A model generated the notes under the pieces. That model was not told where the DNA came from. It worked only from the letters and a program-made list of their open reading frames with translations, and did no database searches. A program made the translations under genes and the position numbers. A stretch of 20,272 nt of DNA from JANMDU01 sp031376455 (lineage in GTDB: Bacteria > Pseudomonadota > Gammaproteobacteria > Burkholderiales > Burkholderiaceae_C). Below are positions 1 through 7,471 of this stretch, one piece after another. Location of the stretch: positions 1 to 20,272 of the forward strand of contig JANMDU010000068.1 of the NCBI GenBank assembly GCA_031376455.1, in the 5' to 3' direction. Position 1 is the stretch's first letter; each line of letters opens with the position of its first letter.

Positions 1-13
1 TACGATTAGTTTT

Positions 14-421
14 GTGCGGATCAAAATAGCATTGCTGACATGCATCACTTCTCTAGGTTTGATCGCTTGCGGTGGGTCAGATGAACCGGCCGCTACCCCT
101 GCCACCACGACGGCCAGCTTTGCCGGTACCTATGATGGCTCATATTCAGGAGTAGAAACGGGCACATTTACAGTGATCATTACTGCGCAAGGCGCGGTAA
201 CGGGATCTGTGAGATCACAAACATTCAATCAGACATTCCCTGTTACGGGTAACGTCACGAACGCTGGCGCGATCAATGCGACGGCTTCTGCAGGGCAGGC
301 AGGCTCGTCTAGCTACAACGGGACAATCTCAACAAATGGAGCAGTGACGGGTATTTGGTCGTACAACGCAAACTCACCCAGGACGGGCGGAGGCAGCTTT
401 AGCGGCTCGCGCAGACCATAG
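14..421 (+). CDS. Small repeat-rich lipoprotein, function unknown
   Basis: The product is a predicted lipoprotein of 135 aa. Residues 1-18 form a type II signal peptide with a basic start (MRIK), a hydrophobic core and the lipobox LIAC, so Cys19 would be the lipidated residue. The chosen start is GTG; the frame stays open to the window edge, so an upstream start cannot be excluded, but the signal peptide fits this one well. The mature part is rich in Gly, Ser, Thr and Ala and repeats a beta-strand-like unit: GAVTGSV, GNVTNAGAINATAS and GAVTGIW. This pattern is seen in many small secreted beta-rich proteins. There is no enzyme motif and no assigned function. The gene converges on pyrG with a long inverted repeat between them. 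Coding status and export are fairly secure; the role is unknown. Confidence 0.75.
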   Translation: MRIKIALLTCITSLGLIACGGSDEPAATPATTTASFAGTYDGSYSGVETGTFTVIITAQGAVTGSVRSQTFNQTFPVTGNVTNAGAINATASAGQAGSSSYNGTISTNGAVTGIWSYNANSPRTGGGSFSGSRRP

Positions 422-518
422 TTGAAATTCGCCGCAAACTTTTCGGTGACATCGCGCTGATAAAAATTTCAACTTTTATGTTGAATTGACCGAAAGTTTG
501 TAGACAGCGAATTTTCAA
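422..518. repeat. Long imperfect inverted repeat with a nested hairpin between convergent genes
   Basis: The left arm (422-447) begins TTGAAATTCGCCG and ends CAAACTTTTCGGT. The right arm (489-518) is its near reverse complement, with a few extra bases in the middle. A second hairpin sits in the loop: TTCAAC at 468-473 pairs with GTTGAA at 480-485. The 9-mer GTTGAAATT at 421-429 also has a perfect reverse complement at 465-473, so alternative folds are possible. The structure fills the gap between the lipoprotein gene and pyrG and could act as a bidirectional terminator, but it lacks a clean GC stem followed by a U tract. A small relic element is an alternative. Confidence 0.6.
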
Positions 519-532
519 GCCATTAACTAAAG

Positions 533-2221
533 TTAGGAGGCTTGAAAAGTAGCTGTGGGTACAGGCTTCAAAGCCTTGCCCGAGCCCTGATGATCCAAAG
601 CCGCCTTGATATAGGCGTTAAACAGCGGATGCCCGTCCCACGGCGTCGATTTAAATTCCGGATGGAATTGCACCCCGATGTACCAAGGATGCACGTTTGC
701 TGGCAGCTCTACGATTTCGGTGAGCTGCTCGCGTTGAGTCAAGGCAGAGATCACGAGACCAGCTTTGCGTAAGGTATCGAGATAATTCACATTCGCCTCG
801 TAACGATGACGATGGCGCTCGGTGACGACATCGCCATAGATGCTGTGTGCCAGCGAGCCCTTAGACACATCTGAGCTCTGAGCGCCCAAGCGCATCGTGC
901 CGCCGAGATCAGATTTCTCCGTGCGCTTCTGGATGCTGCCGTCTTTGTCTTTCCACTCCGTGATCAGTGCGATCACGGGATGCGGAGTTTCTGGTGCAAA
1001 TTCTGTGCTGTTGGCATCACTTAGGCCAGCCATATGACGAGCGTATTCAATCGTGGCCACTTGCATGCCAAGGCATATGCCGAGATACGGAATCTTGTTT
1101 TCGCGAGCGAATTTCGCAGCGGCAATTTTGCCTTCCACACCGCGCGCCCCAAAGCCGCCGGGCACAAGCACGGCATCGAATTTAGCCAGCTGCGTGACGT
1201 TCTCTGGTGTGATGGTCTCTGAGTCGATGTAGTCGATGTTGACGCGGGCAGAATTTTTCAGGCCTGCATGCTTCAAGGCTTCATTGAGTGACTTGTAGCT
1301 GTCAGACAGATCCACATATTTGCCTACCATCGCAATGCTCACATCGACATTCGGATGCTCAACAGCATGAACCAGCGCATCCCAGCGGGCAAGCTTTGCG
1401 GGCGGCGTGTTCAGGCGCAGCTTGTCGCAGATCAGGCCATCGAGCCCTTGCTCATGCAACATGCGCGGGACTTTGTAGATCGTGTCCACATCCCACATGC
1501 TGATCACGCCCCAAGGCTGCACATTGGTAAACAGCGAGATTTTCTCCATCTCGTCTTCTGGGATTTTGCGATCTGCGCGGCAGAGCAGGGCATCGGGCTG
1601 AATGCCGATTTCGCGCAATTTTTGCACCGTGTGCTGCGTCGGCTTGGTTTTCAATTCCCCGGCGGCTTTGATGAAAGGCACATAGGTTAAATGCACAAAA
1701 GCCGTGTTGCCGACGCCGGCGCGTAGGCTCATTTGGCGCACGGCTTCTAAAAATGGCAGTGATTCAATATCTCCCACCGTGCCGCCAATTTCAACGATAG
1801 CCACATCAATCGCATCCGTTGTGCCGATACCGGCGCCGCGCTTGATGAACTCTTGGATCTCGTTGGTCACATGCGGAATCACCTGCACCGTCTTGCCCAA
1901 ATAGTCGCCGCGCCGTTCTTTCTCCAGCACAGATTGATAAATCTTGCCGGTGGTGAAGTTGTTCGTCTTCTTCATCCGCGTGTCGATGAAGCGCTCGTAG
2001 TGGCCCAGATCCAGATCGGTCTCAGCGCCATCTTCGGTGACGTACACCTCGCCATGTTGGAAAGGGCTCATCGTGCCGGGATCGACGTTGATATACGGAT
2101 CGAGCTTAATGAGGGTGACACGCAGGCCGCGCGATTCGAGAATGGCGGCCAGTGATGCGGAAGCGATGCCTTTGCCTAAGGAAGACACCACACCGCCGGT
2201 GACGAAGACGAATTTGGTCAT
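533..2221 (-). CDS. pyrG: CTP synthase (glutamine-hydrolysing)
   Basis: PyrG makes CTP from UTP, ATP and glutamine, the last step of de novo pyrimidine nucleotide synthesis, in the cytoplasm. The N-terminal synthase domain opens with the P-loop-like GGVVSSLGKG (residues 9-18) and contains the conserved KLDPYINVDPGTMSPFQHGEV block. The C-terminal class I glutamine amidotransferase domain has the nucleophile in GICLGMQ (Cys383) and the rest of the triad in FHPEFKS (His520, Glu522); these match E. coli Cys379, His515 and Glu517. At 562 aa it is about 17 residues longer than E. coli PyrG, and the excess is a low-complexity C-terminal tail. In many betaproteobacteria pyrG is followed by kdsA and eno; here it is followed by a convergent lipoprotein gene, so it looks monocistronic. 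Confidence 0.98.
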   Translation of the reverse strand: MTKFVFVTGGVVSSLGKGIASASLAAILESRGLRVTLIKLDPYINVDPGTMSPFQHGEVYVTEDGAETDLDLGHYERFIDTRMKKTNNFTTGKIYQSVLEKERRGDYLGKTVQVIPHVTNEIQEFIKRGAGIGTTDAIDVAIVEIGGTVGDIESLPFLEAVRQMSLRAGVGNTAFVHLTYVPFIKAAGELKTKPTQHTVQKLREIGIQPDALLCRADRKIPEDEMEKISLFTNVQPWGVISMWDVDTIYKVPRMLHEQGLDGLICDKLRLNTPPAKLARWDALVHAVEHPNVDVSIAMVGKYVDLSDSYKSLNEALKHAGLKNSARVNIDYIDSETITPENVTQLAKFDAVLVPGGFGARGVEGKIAAAKFARENKIPYLGICLGMQVATIEYARHMAGLSDANSTEFAPETPHPVIALITEWKDKDGSIQKRTEKSDLGGTMRLGAQSSDVSKGSLAHSIYGDVVTERHRHRYEANVNYLDTLRKAGLVISALTQREQLTEIVELPANVHPWYIGVQFHPEFKSTPWDGHPLFNAYIKAALDHQGSGKALKPVPTATFQAS

Positions 2222-2284
2222 GAGTCGCTCGGTGGAAATACTGATTTTATCTCACGGATTTGCGAACAACTTCTGAAGCGCGGC

Positions 2285-3904
2285 TTATTTATCTTTGCTG
2301 CGCAGCGATCGGCTTAAAAAAATCACCGGCAACAAACCCACGAGCACAAGGAATAGCGAGGGCAGGGCGGCCTCGGCCAAGCGCTCGTCTTTAGCGAGCT
2401 GATAAGCCATCACGGCTAAGGTATCGTGGTTGAATGGGCGCAGCACGAGCGTGGCGGGCAGCTCTTTCATCACATCAACAAACACCAAAAGCGCCGCCAC
2501 GCTGGCGCTGCGCGAGAGCAGCGGCGCATGCACGCGCGTGAGCAAATTTAAGCTAGAGCTGCCGAGCATGCGCGCGCTGTCATCGAGACTGAGTGGGATG
2601 CGCGAATAGCCGCTTTGAATGCTCTGCAACGCCACAGCAGTGAAGCGCACGAGATAGGCCCAGATCACGCCAAAGATCGTGGTCGTTACTAGCGCGCCAA
2701 TGCTCCACTCGGGCTGCCATGCTTGCAGCAAGCCCACAGGCAGCAGCAAGCCCACAACGATGACTGCTCCGGGCACGGCGTATCCCATCGCTGTGGTTTG
2801 CGTGATGGCTTGCATGAAACGGCTTGGGCTACGGCGCTGCATAAATGCCAGCAACAAGGCAAGCGTTGTAGCCAGCACGGCTGCAATGGCTGCGAGCTTG
2901 AAGCTGCTCCATGCCCAGCCGCTAAACGCCGTCCAGCGAATGGGCTCATCGCTGCCTGAGCCGATGAGAAGAGGCCGCAGCATCATGAGCACGGGTAGGG
3001 CAAAGCCCAGTAGGATGGGCAAGGCGCAGAGCAGTTGCGCTTGAAATTGTTGTCCGCCACTCAGCTGCACGGGCTTGGCCTCCTGGCTACCCGCTCGCGC
3101 GCCTTTGCCCGATGAAAAGCGCATTTTCTTTTGCGCATGCCGCTCAATTTTGAGCAACACGGCCACCACGATCAGCAGCATCACGGCCAATTGCGCAGCA
3201 GCTATCGGCGAGTCCATCGCCAGCCACGCTTTGTAAATGCCGGCACTGAACGTTTGAATACCGAAGTAGCTCGATACACCAAAATCAGAAAGCGTCTCCA
3301 TCAGCGCCAGCGCGACGCCTGCCGCCACCGCAGGTCGAGCCAAGGGCAGGGCGATTCTTTGGATGCGCGTACTCAAAGGCGCGCCCAGCAGCCGTGCGGC
3401 CTCCATCAAATGTGCAGCGCGTTCGGTCAATGCGGCGCGGGCGAGCAAATACACATAAGGGTATAGCGTGAAAATAAAAAGCAGCGCCGCGCCCCAAGTG
3501 CTGCGAATCTCGGGCAGCACGCGGCCAGATAAGCCAAAGGTATCGCGAATCCAAGTTTGCGCAGGCCCGGCGAACTGCAAAAAATCGGTGTAAGCGTAGG
3601 CCGAAACGTATGCCGGCATGGCCAGCGGCAGCAGTAGAGCCCATTCAAAAAAACGCCGACCTTTGAAGTCAAAGAGCGCCACGGCGCATGCTGTCGCTGT
3701 GCCAATCAAGCCCACGCCCACCGCCACTACTGCACAGAGCGCTATCGAAGTGATAGCGTATTGCGGGAGCACGGTGCTCGCCATCTGCGCCAAGATATCG
3801 CTGCTAGCGGTATTCCATTGCAAAAGCGATGCGAACACGGCCAGCACGGGCAGGGCAACGAGCAAGGCAATCAGGGCGAAGGGAATTTGGAGAAAACGAC
3901 GCAC
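2285..3904 (-). CDS. fbpB: Fe(III)-type ABC transporter permease, fused two-domain form
   Basis: This is the inner-membrane permease of an iron(III) uptake transporter of the FbpB/SfuB/AfuB type. The 539-aa protein has about twelve hydrophobic segments arranged as two homologous BPD_transp_1 halves. Each half carries an EAA-type loop that contacts the ATPase: EAARLLGAPLSTRIQRIALP in the first half and DDSARMLGSSSLNLLTRVHA in the second. The C-terminal MKELPATLVLRPF and AYQLAKDERLAEAALPSL blocks are typical of the FbpB group. The start is GTG with no good Shine-Dalgarno sequence. The ATPase gene is divergent, 61 bp away, rather than in the usual fbpABC operon, and no periplasmic binding-protein gene is seen. 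Related permeases move thiamine or other solutes; the iron assignment rests on family resemblance and the possible Fur box. Confidence 0.85.
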   Translation of the reverse strand: MRRFLQIPFALIALLVALPVLAVFASLLQWNTASSDILAQMASTVLPQYAITSIALCAVVAVGVGLIGTATACAVALFDFKGRRFFEWALLLPLAMPAYVSAYAYTDFLQFAGPAQTWIRDTFGLSGRVLPEIRSTWGAALLFIFTLYPYVYLLARAALTERAAHLMEAARLLGAPLSTRIQRIALPLARPAVAAGVALALMETLSDFGVSSYFGIQTFSAGIYKAWLAMDSPIAAAQLAVMLLIVVAVLLKIERHAQKKMRFSSGKGARAGSQEAKPVQLSGGQQFQAQLLCALPILLGFALPVLMMLRPLLIGSGSDEPIRWTAFSGWAWSSFKLAAIAAVLATTLALLLAFMQRRSPSRFMQAITQTTAMGYAVPGAVIVVGLLLPVGLLQAWQPEWSIGALVTTTIFGVIWAYLVRFTAVALQSIQSGYSRIPLSLDDSARMLGSSSLNLLTRVHAPLLSRSASVAALLVFVDVMKELPATLVLRPFNHDTLAVMAYQLAKDERLAEAALPSLFLVLVGLLPVIFLSRSLRSKDK

Positions 3905-3933
3905 GATAAAGGCAAAAGAAATTCTTAAAAACT

Positions 3934-3954
3934 AAATGAGAATTGTACGCATTT
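3934..3954. promoter_or_regulatory. Possible Fur box in the divergent iron-transporter promoter
   Basis: The sequence AAATGAGAATTGTACGCATTT lies between the divergent permease and ATPase genes. Its left part, TGAGAAT, differs from the Fur half-site TGATAAT by one base, and the outer AAATG and CATTT are inverted. The right half-site (GTACGCA) is weak, so the match is partial. Iron-responsive control of both flanking genes is inferred from position and family, not shown by the sequence alone. Confidence 0.4.
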
Positions 3955-3965
3955 ACAATTGCACC

Positions 3966-5051
3966 ATGTATTTACAGCTCAGCTACCTAAGTGTCTGCTA
4001 TCCAAGCCCGGATCGCACGGATGTTCACAACGTCGTGCGTGATGTCACGTTTGGCTTGGAGGCTGGACAAATTGGTGTGTTGATCGGGCCTTCAGGCTGC
4101 GGCAAGACGACGCTGCTGCGCGCTGTAGCGGGGCTAGAGCCTGTGAGCGGTGGTGTGATGCAGCTGGCCGGAGATGATGTAAGCAAAGTGGGCTTCACAC
4201 GCGCGCCCGAGCACCGGCGCGTAGGCATGGTGTTTCAAGACTATTCGCTCTTTCCGCATATGGACATTGGCCGTAATGTGGCCTTTGGCATCATGGATTT
4301 ACCCACCGCTGAGCGGCGTGAGCGTGTGGCTGAGGTGCTGGATTTAGTGGGCTTAGAAGGCGAGCGCAGGCGCATGCCGCATGAGCTCTCGGGTGGGCAG
4401 CAGCAGCGCGTTGCGCTCGCTCGCGCGCTTGCGCCGAAGCCGCAATTGCTACTGCTTGATGAGCCATTTTCTAATCTTGATGTGGATTTACGCGAGCGTT
4501 TGGCCCATGAAGTGCGAGGCATTTTAAAAGCCGCAGGCGCTACGGCGCTGATGGTCACGCATGATCAATTGGAGGCTTTCGCCACAGGCGATGTGATCGG
4601 TGTGATGCATCAAGGTCAATTGCACCAATGGGCAGATGCCTACACGCTCTATCACCGCCCCGCCACGCGCTTCGTGGCTGATTTCATCGGCCATGGTGTG
4701 TTTGCCAAAGCGCAAGTGGAGCTGCATGAGGAGCATGGTGGCCTCCACAAACATGTTGTCACGCCGCTGGGCGAGCTGCACGATATCAGCCCGGCAGTGT
4801 TGGAAGGACTTGCCGTCGGCGAAGTAGACGTTTTGCTCCGAGCTGACGACATCATTCACGATGATGCCTCGCCCATCCAAGCCAAAATCATCCGCAAAGC
4901 CTTTCGTGGCAATGAGTTTCTCTACACACTACAGCTCAAAACCGGCGAAAAAGTGATGGCCCATGTGCCGAGTCATCATGACCACAAGCTTGGCGAATGG
5001 ATTGGCATCCGTGCCGAGGTGGATCATGTGGTGACGTTCGAAGTTTCTTGA
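3966..5051 (+). CDS. fbpC: Fe(III)-type ABC transporter ATP-binding protein
   Basis: This is the ATPase that should power the divergent FbpB-type permease. All ABC motifs are intact: Walker A GPSGCGKTT (from residue 41), Q-loop FQDYSLFPHM, signature LSGGQQQR, Walker B LLLLDEPFSNLD and the switch histidine in MVTHDQ. The C-terminal third is a TOBE-like domain, giving 361 aa, close to the usual 350 for FbpC. I prefer the ATG at 3966 over the in-frame ATG at 3936, because the earlier start lies inside the possible Fur box and adds a peptide unlike the family N-terminus. Neither start has a clear ribosome binding site. The stop is followed within a few bases by dispersed repeat copy A. The FbpC assignment is likely; other members of the spermidine/iron/thiamine ATPase subfamily look similar. 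Confidence 0.88.
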   Translation: MYLQLSYLSVCYPSPDRTDVHNVVRDVTFGLEAGQIGVLIGPSGCGKTTLLRAVAGLEPVSGGVMQLAGDDVSKVGFTRAPEHRRVGMVFQDYSLFPHMDIGRNVAFGIMDLPTAERRERVAEVLDLVGLEGERRRMPHELSGGQQQRVALARALAPKPQLLLLDEPFSNLDVDLRERLAHEVRGILKAAGATALMVTHDQLEAFATGDVIGVMHQGQLHQWADAYTLYHRPATRFVADFIGHGVFAKAQVELHEEHGGLHKHVVTPLGELHDISPAVLEGLAVGEVDVLLRADDIIHDDASPIQAKIIRKAFRGNEFLYTLQLKTGEKVMAHVPSHHDHKLGEWIGIRAEVDHVVTFEVS

Positions 5052-5053
5052 GG

Positions 5054-5124
5054 CGTTTTTAAGCGTTTTAGGCAGTCAGCCGGCATGTATACTGCGTGGA
5101 ATGCTATTGAATTTATAGTGTTTC
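5054..5124 (+). repeat. Dispersed approx. 70-bp intergenic repeat, copy A
   Basis: This copy starts two or three bases after the fbpC stop. It aligns along its length with copies near 10217, 15381, 17372 and 18422. Shared blocks are TTTTTAAGCG, AGCCGGC followed by TACTGCGT, and a terminal 17-bp TAGC-type core GCTATTGAATTTATAGT. The element sense used here puts the palindromic core at the 3' end. It contains no ORF. It resembles TAGC-core palindromic repeats I recall from Comamonadaceae intergenic regions; that link is from memory. Confidence 0.7.
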
Positions 5125-5359
5125 TCATTGACCGTTTTACGCTGCTTCTTGTACCTGCGGCCTAGCGCAGGGCAGTCGTCTTGCAAACTTTTTGAAAACA
5201 CACGCGATAGACATCGTCACCATCCAATCCTATCCCCGCGCGCCTTCCAAAAAAGTTTCTAATCCAGCTGCCCTACGCTACACCGTAGGTACATAAGCTG
5301 TAGTGCAAAAGTTTGCGTTTAAACGCCGCACGATAAAAAGTGAGATTTGCACGCGCCGC

Positions 5360-5448
5360 AAAAAGTGGGGTCAGAGCACAAATAATTCGATGAGCTTTTT
5401 GCAACTGAGAACAACGCACAGAATTAATTGTGATCTGCCCCCATTTTC
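5360..5448. repeat. MITE-like inverted repeat, possibly a remnant of an IS200/RAYT-type element
   Basis: The left arm (5360-5388) contains AGTGGGGTCAGAGCACA and ends in ATAATTC. The right arm (5421-5448) starts GAATTAATTGTGATCTG and ends in CCCCCATTTTC. The two are reverse complements over about 29 nt with four or five mismatches, around a 32-nt spacer. GGGGTCAGA ending in an AT-rich AATTAATTC is a motif I associate with the ends of REP-associated Y1 transposase genes in proteobacteria. No transposase is present, so this would be a non-autonomous or deleted copy. The right arm ends one base before the plsC stop codon. Confidence 0.6.
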
Positions 5449-5449
5449 T

Positions 5450-6184
5450 CTATGTCTTTAGGCGCGTAGAGATCATCTCTTGCAACTGCGCAGCCAGTGC
5501 GCGTCTGTCTAATCCAGTAGAGGACATGCTTGGCAAAAAATCGAGTTGGGCTGTGACCGGATCGGCGCGGAGCATGCGCCATACGGAGCTGAGCAGGGTG
5601 TCATCGTCGATATAGGTGGGGCTCATGCTTAAGCTCCCGTTTGCTTCCAAGAATCGCAGCGCGACGGGCTGGACGGGGCTGTTGCTGGAGATCGCTGCTT
5701 GCATCAGGTTGGCGTGGAAAGGCAGGAGGCTTTTGCCGTCGCTTGTCGTGCCTTCCGGAAAGATGCCGATGAGGTGGCCTGCTTTGAGGCTTTCGGCGAT
5801 TTGGTGGATGACTCTCAGTGCATCGCGGGCTTTGGCGCGTTCGATGTAGAGTGTGCCGACGTTGGTGGCGAGCCAGCCGATGATGGGCCAATGCTTGACT
5901 TCTGATTTAGAGACAAAGCACACCGGCTGGGCGGCAAGCATCACCAAAATATCAAGCCACGAGACATGGTTGATCACCACCAGCAACGGGCCTTTTTGCA
6001 GCGGCCGGCCGTTGACTTTGACGGCCACGCCGAGCAACTCTAGGAAGCGCTTTGACCATTCGGCGACATGCTGGGAGCGTTGCGTATGCGTAGCGCTTTT
6101 GAAGCGCGTGATGATCGTCCACATGCCGTGCAGTAGATGTAGGCTGCAACGGGTGAGTTTGATCAAGGCTAGTAGAGAGCGCAT
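5450..6184 (-). CDS. plsC: 1-acyl-sn-glycerol-3-phosphate acyltransferase (PlsC family)
   Basis: This enzyme adds the second acyl chain to lysophosphatidic acid, giving phosphatidic acid, at the cytoplasmic face of the inner membrane. The acyltransferase motif I NHxxxxD is present as NHVSWLD (His73, Asp78), with the motif III glycerophosphate-binding FPEGTTS at residues 142-148. An amphipathic or hydrophobic N-terminus precedes the domain. The length, 244 aa, is normal. The ATG start has no clear Shine-Dalgarno sequence. The gene stands alone on the minus strand, with tandem/inverted repeats upstream and a MITE-like element abutting its stop codon. Some PlsC-family members acylate ornithine lipids (OlsA type), so the exact acceptor is not certain, but the family is. 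Confidence 0.9.
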   Translation of the reverse strand: MRSLLALIKLTRCSLHLLHGMWTIITRFKSATHTQRSQHVAEWSKRFLELLGVAVKVNGRPLQKGPLLVVINHVSWLDILVMLAAQPVCFVSKSEVKHWPIIGWLATNVGTLYIERAKARDALRVIHQIAESLKAGHLIGIFPEGTTSDGKSLLPFHANLMQAAISSNSPVQPVALRFLEANGSLSMSPTYIDDDTLLSSVWRMLRADPVTAQLDFLPSMSSTGLDRRALAAQLQEMISTRLKT

Positions 6185-6270
6185 ATGCGAAGGGCTGATG
6201 GATAGACGTAAGACAGCTGATAGACGCTAAATCGCTGCGTTACAAACATTATCGCTACGCAAACAGTGAA

Positions 6271-6351
6271 GAACACGGAAGACACAGAAGAACACGGAAA
6301 TCACGGAAGTTTTCTGTGACTTTCGTGCAAATTTCCGTGACTTTCGTGTTC
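6271..6351. repeat. Compound tandem and inverted repeat upstream of plsC
   Basis: Two 19-nt tandem units begin with GAACACGGAA at 6271 and 6290. They are followed by a perfect direct repeat of GTGACTTTCGTG at 6316-6327 and 6337-6348, 21 nt apart. The two halves are also inverted: 6290-6310 matches the reverse complement of 6331-6351 at about 18 of 21 positions around a 20-nt loop. A smaller hairpin, CACGGAAGT (6302-6310) with ACTTTCGTG (6319-6327), competes with it. Similar ACACGGAAGACACAGAA strings occur as intergenic repeats in several phyla, as I recall. No function is evident. Confidence 0.75.
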
Positions 6352-6369
6352 TGATTTCGTCGCGAGAAA

Positions 6370-7449
6370 CTAATCAGTGCTGAAGCGATACACGCCATCT
6401 TGCTTGCTGCGCTTCAGTCGCCCTTCAAACCACAACAAATGCAAATGCGCCAGCGCTTCGCCTTGCGCAAAGGTGAGCTGATGCAGATCAAGCGCACGTT
6501 TGAACATGATCGCGACAATATCGTGCGCCGTTTGCGGTGCCAGGGTGCAGGCTTCGATCACTTCTGCCAAGCGCTCAGCGTGATGGTCTTGTAGTTGCTT
6601 GATGCGCTCATGCAGGCCAACGAAGGGTTTGCCGTGGCTGGGCAGGACGAGCGTGGCCTCGGGCAACGCTTTCATCTTCGCAATTGAATCGAGGAAGAGC
6701 TTGAGCGAATTGGCCTCGGGCTCTAAGTCATACACGCTCACGTTGGTGGAGATGCGCGGCAGGATCATGTCGCCGCTAATCAGCAGATTGAGCGCAGGGC
6801 AATGCAGCGCAATGTGCTCGGGGGCATGGCCGTAGCCTGCGATGCAGTGCCAATCTTTGTCGCCAATCTTGACGTGCATGCCATCCATGATGCGCACATA
6901 GCTGCTGGGCACGCGGGGCACCATTTGCGCGTAATAGCCAGTGCGTTCGCGGATTTGCTTCAAATAATCTGGATTGCTCATCCCGTGTGAGGAAACGAAC
7001 GCTGCTGCTGCTTCGCCGCCATGGCCGGCCGCCACTTGGCAAGCCATACGCGCAGCGTTGAAATCGGTGGCGCTGATCCACAGACGGCAAGTGTGCTCTG
7101 GCGTCGTCCAGCGCTCGCATAGCCAATGCGCTAAGCCGATGTGATCAGGATGCATGTGCGTGACGATCACGCGCAGGATAGGCAGGCCTTCGAGCTCATT
7201 TTCAAAAATTTGCGCCCACTGCTCGCGGCTCTCAAGGCGATCAATGCAGCAGTCCACCACCGTCCAGCCTTCCTTGTCTTCGATTTCGTCCCGCAAAAGC
7301 CAAAGGTTGATGTGGTTGAGCGCAAAAGGCAAAGCCATGCGAATCCACTTGATGCCGGGCGTGATCTGGTGTGTGCCGCCCGGCGGTGCCAGCGTCTCGC
7401 CAGTGGGCGTGTCGAATGGGTAGCTGAGGCGGGCTTCTAGAGCGTTCAT
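6370..7449 (-). CDS. Metallo-beta-lactamase-fold hydrolase (glyoxalase II-like)
   Basis: The 359-aa protein is a cytoplasmic MBL-fold hydrolase with a complete binuclear metal site. HMHPDH gives His98, His100, Asp102 and His103 of the HxHxDH motif; later ligands are His208 in YGHAPEH, Asp227 in ISGDMIL and His272 in LPSHGKP. The C-terminal region after residue 280 is a helical extension. Relatives act on thioesters such as acylglutathione or acyl-CoA, but the substrate is not readable from the sequence. It is divergent from merR/liuR and shares a perfect palindrome in the promoter with it, so control by LiuR and a part in branched-chain acyl metabolism are reasonable inferences. The chosen ATG fits the promoter and gives the common N-terminus ending in MALPFALNHINLWLLRD. 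Confidence 0.88.
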   Translation of the reverse strand: MNALEARLSYPFDTPTGETLAPPGGTHQITPGIKWIRMALPFALNHINLWLLRDEIEDKEGWTVVDCCIDRLESREQWAQIFENELEGLPILRVIVTHMHPDHIGLAHWLCERWTTPEHTCRLWISATDFNAARMACQVAAGHGGEAAAAFVSSHGMSNPDYLKQIRERTGYYAQMVPRVPSSYVRIMDGMHVKIGDKDWHCIAGYGHAPEHIALHCPALNLLISGDMILPRISTNVSVYDLEPEANSLKLFLDSIAKMKALPEATLVLPSHGKPFVGLHERIKQLQDHHAERLAEVIEACTLAPQTAHDIVAIMFKRALDLHQLTFAQGEALAHLHLLWFEGRLKRSKQDGVYRFSTD

Positions 7450-7471
7450 GGGCGTTCGTTCGTGATTTTCT

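Larger units (their letters stand above)
5052..5449. other. 398-bp gene-free gap between fbpC and plsC
   Basis: No ORF here has coding character. The gap holds repeat copy A (5054-5124) and a MITE-like inverted repeat (5360-5448). Between them are smaller structures: a perfect 6-bp hairpin, CCTACG/CGTAGG at 5272-5289; a perfect 10-bp inverted pair, GCAAACTTTT at 5183-5192 and AAAAGTTTGC at 5307-5316; and AGCGCAGGGCAG near 5164 facing CTGCCCTACGCT near 5268. The last two pairs interleave rather than nest. A structured non-coding RNA is possible, but I recognise no known family. Confidence 0.5.

Noticed and set aside
5360..5448. Rho-independent terminator for plsC
   Set aside because: The arms are long and AT-rich at the loop side and carry the GGGGTCAGA end motif; a mobile-element remnant explains them better.
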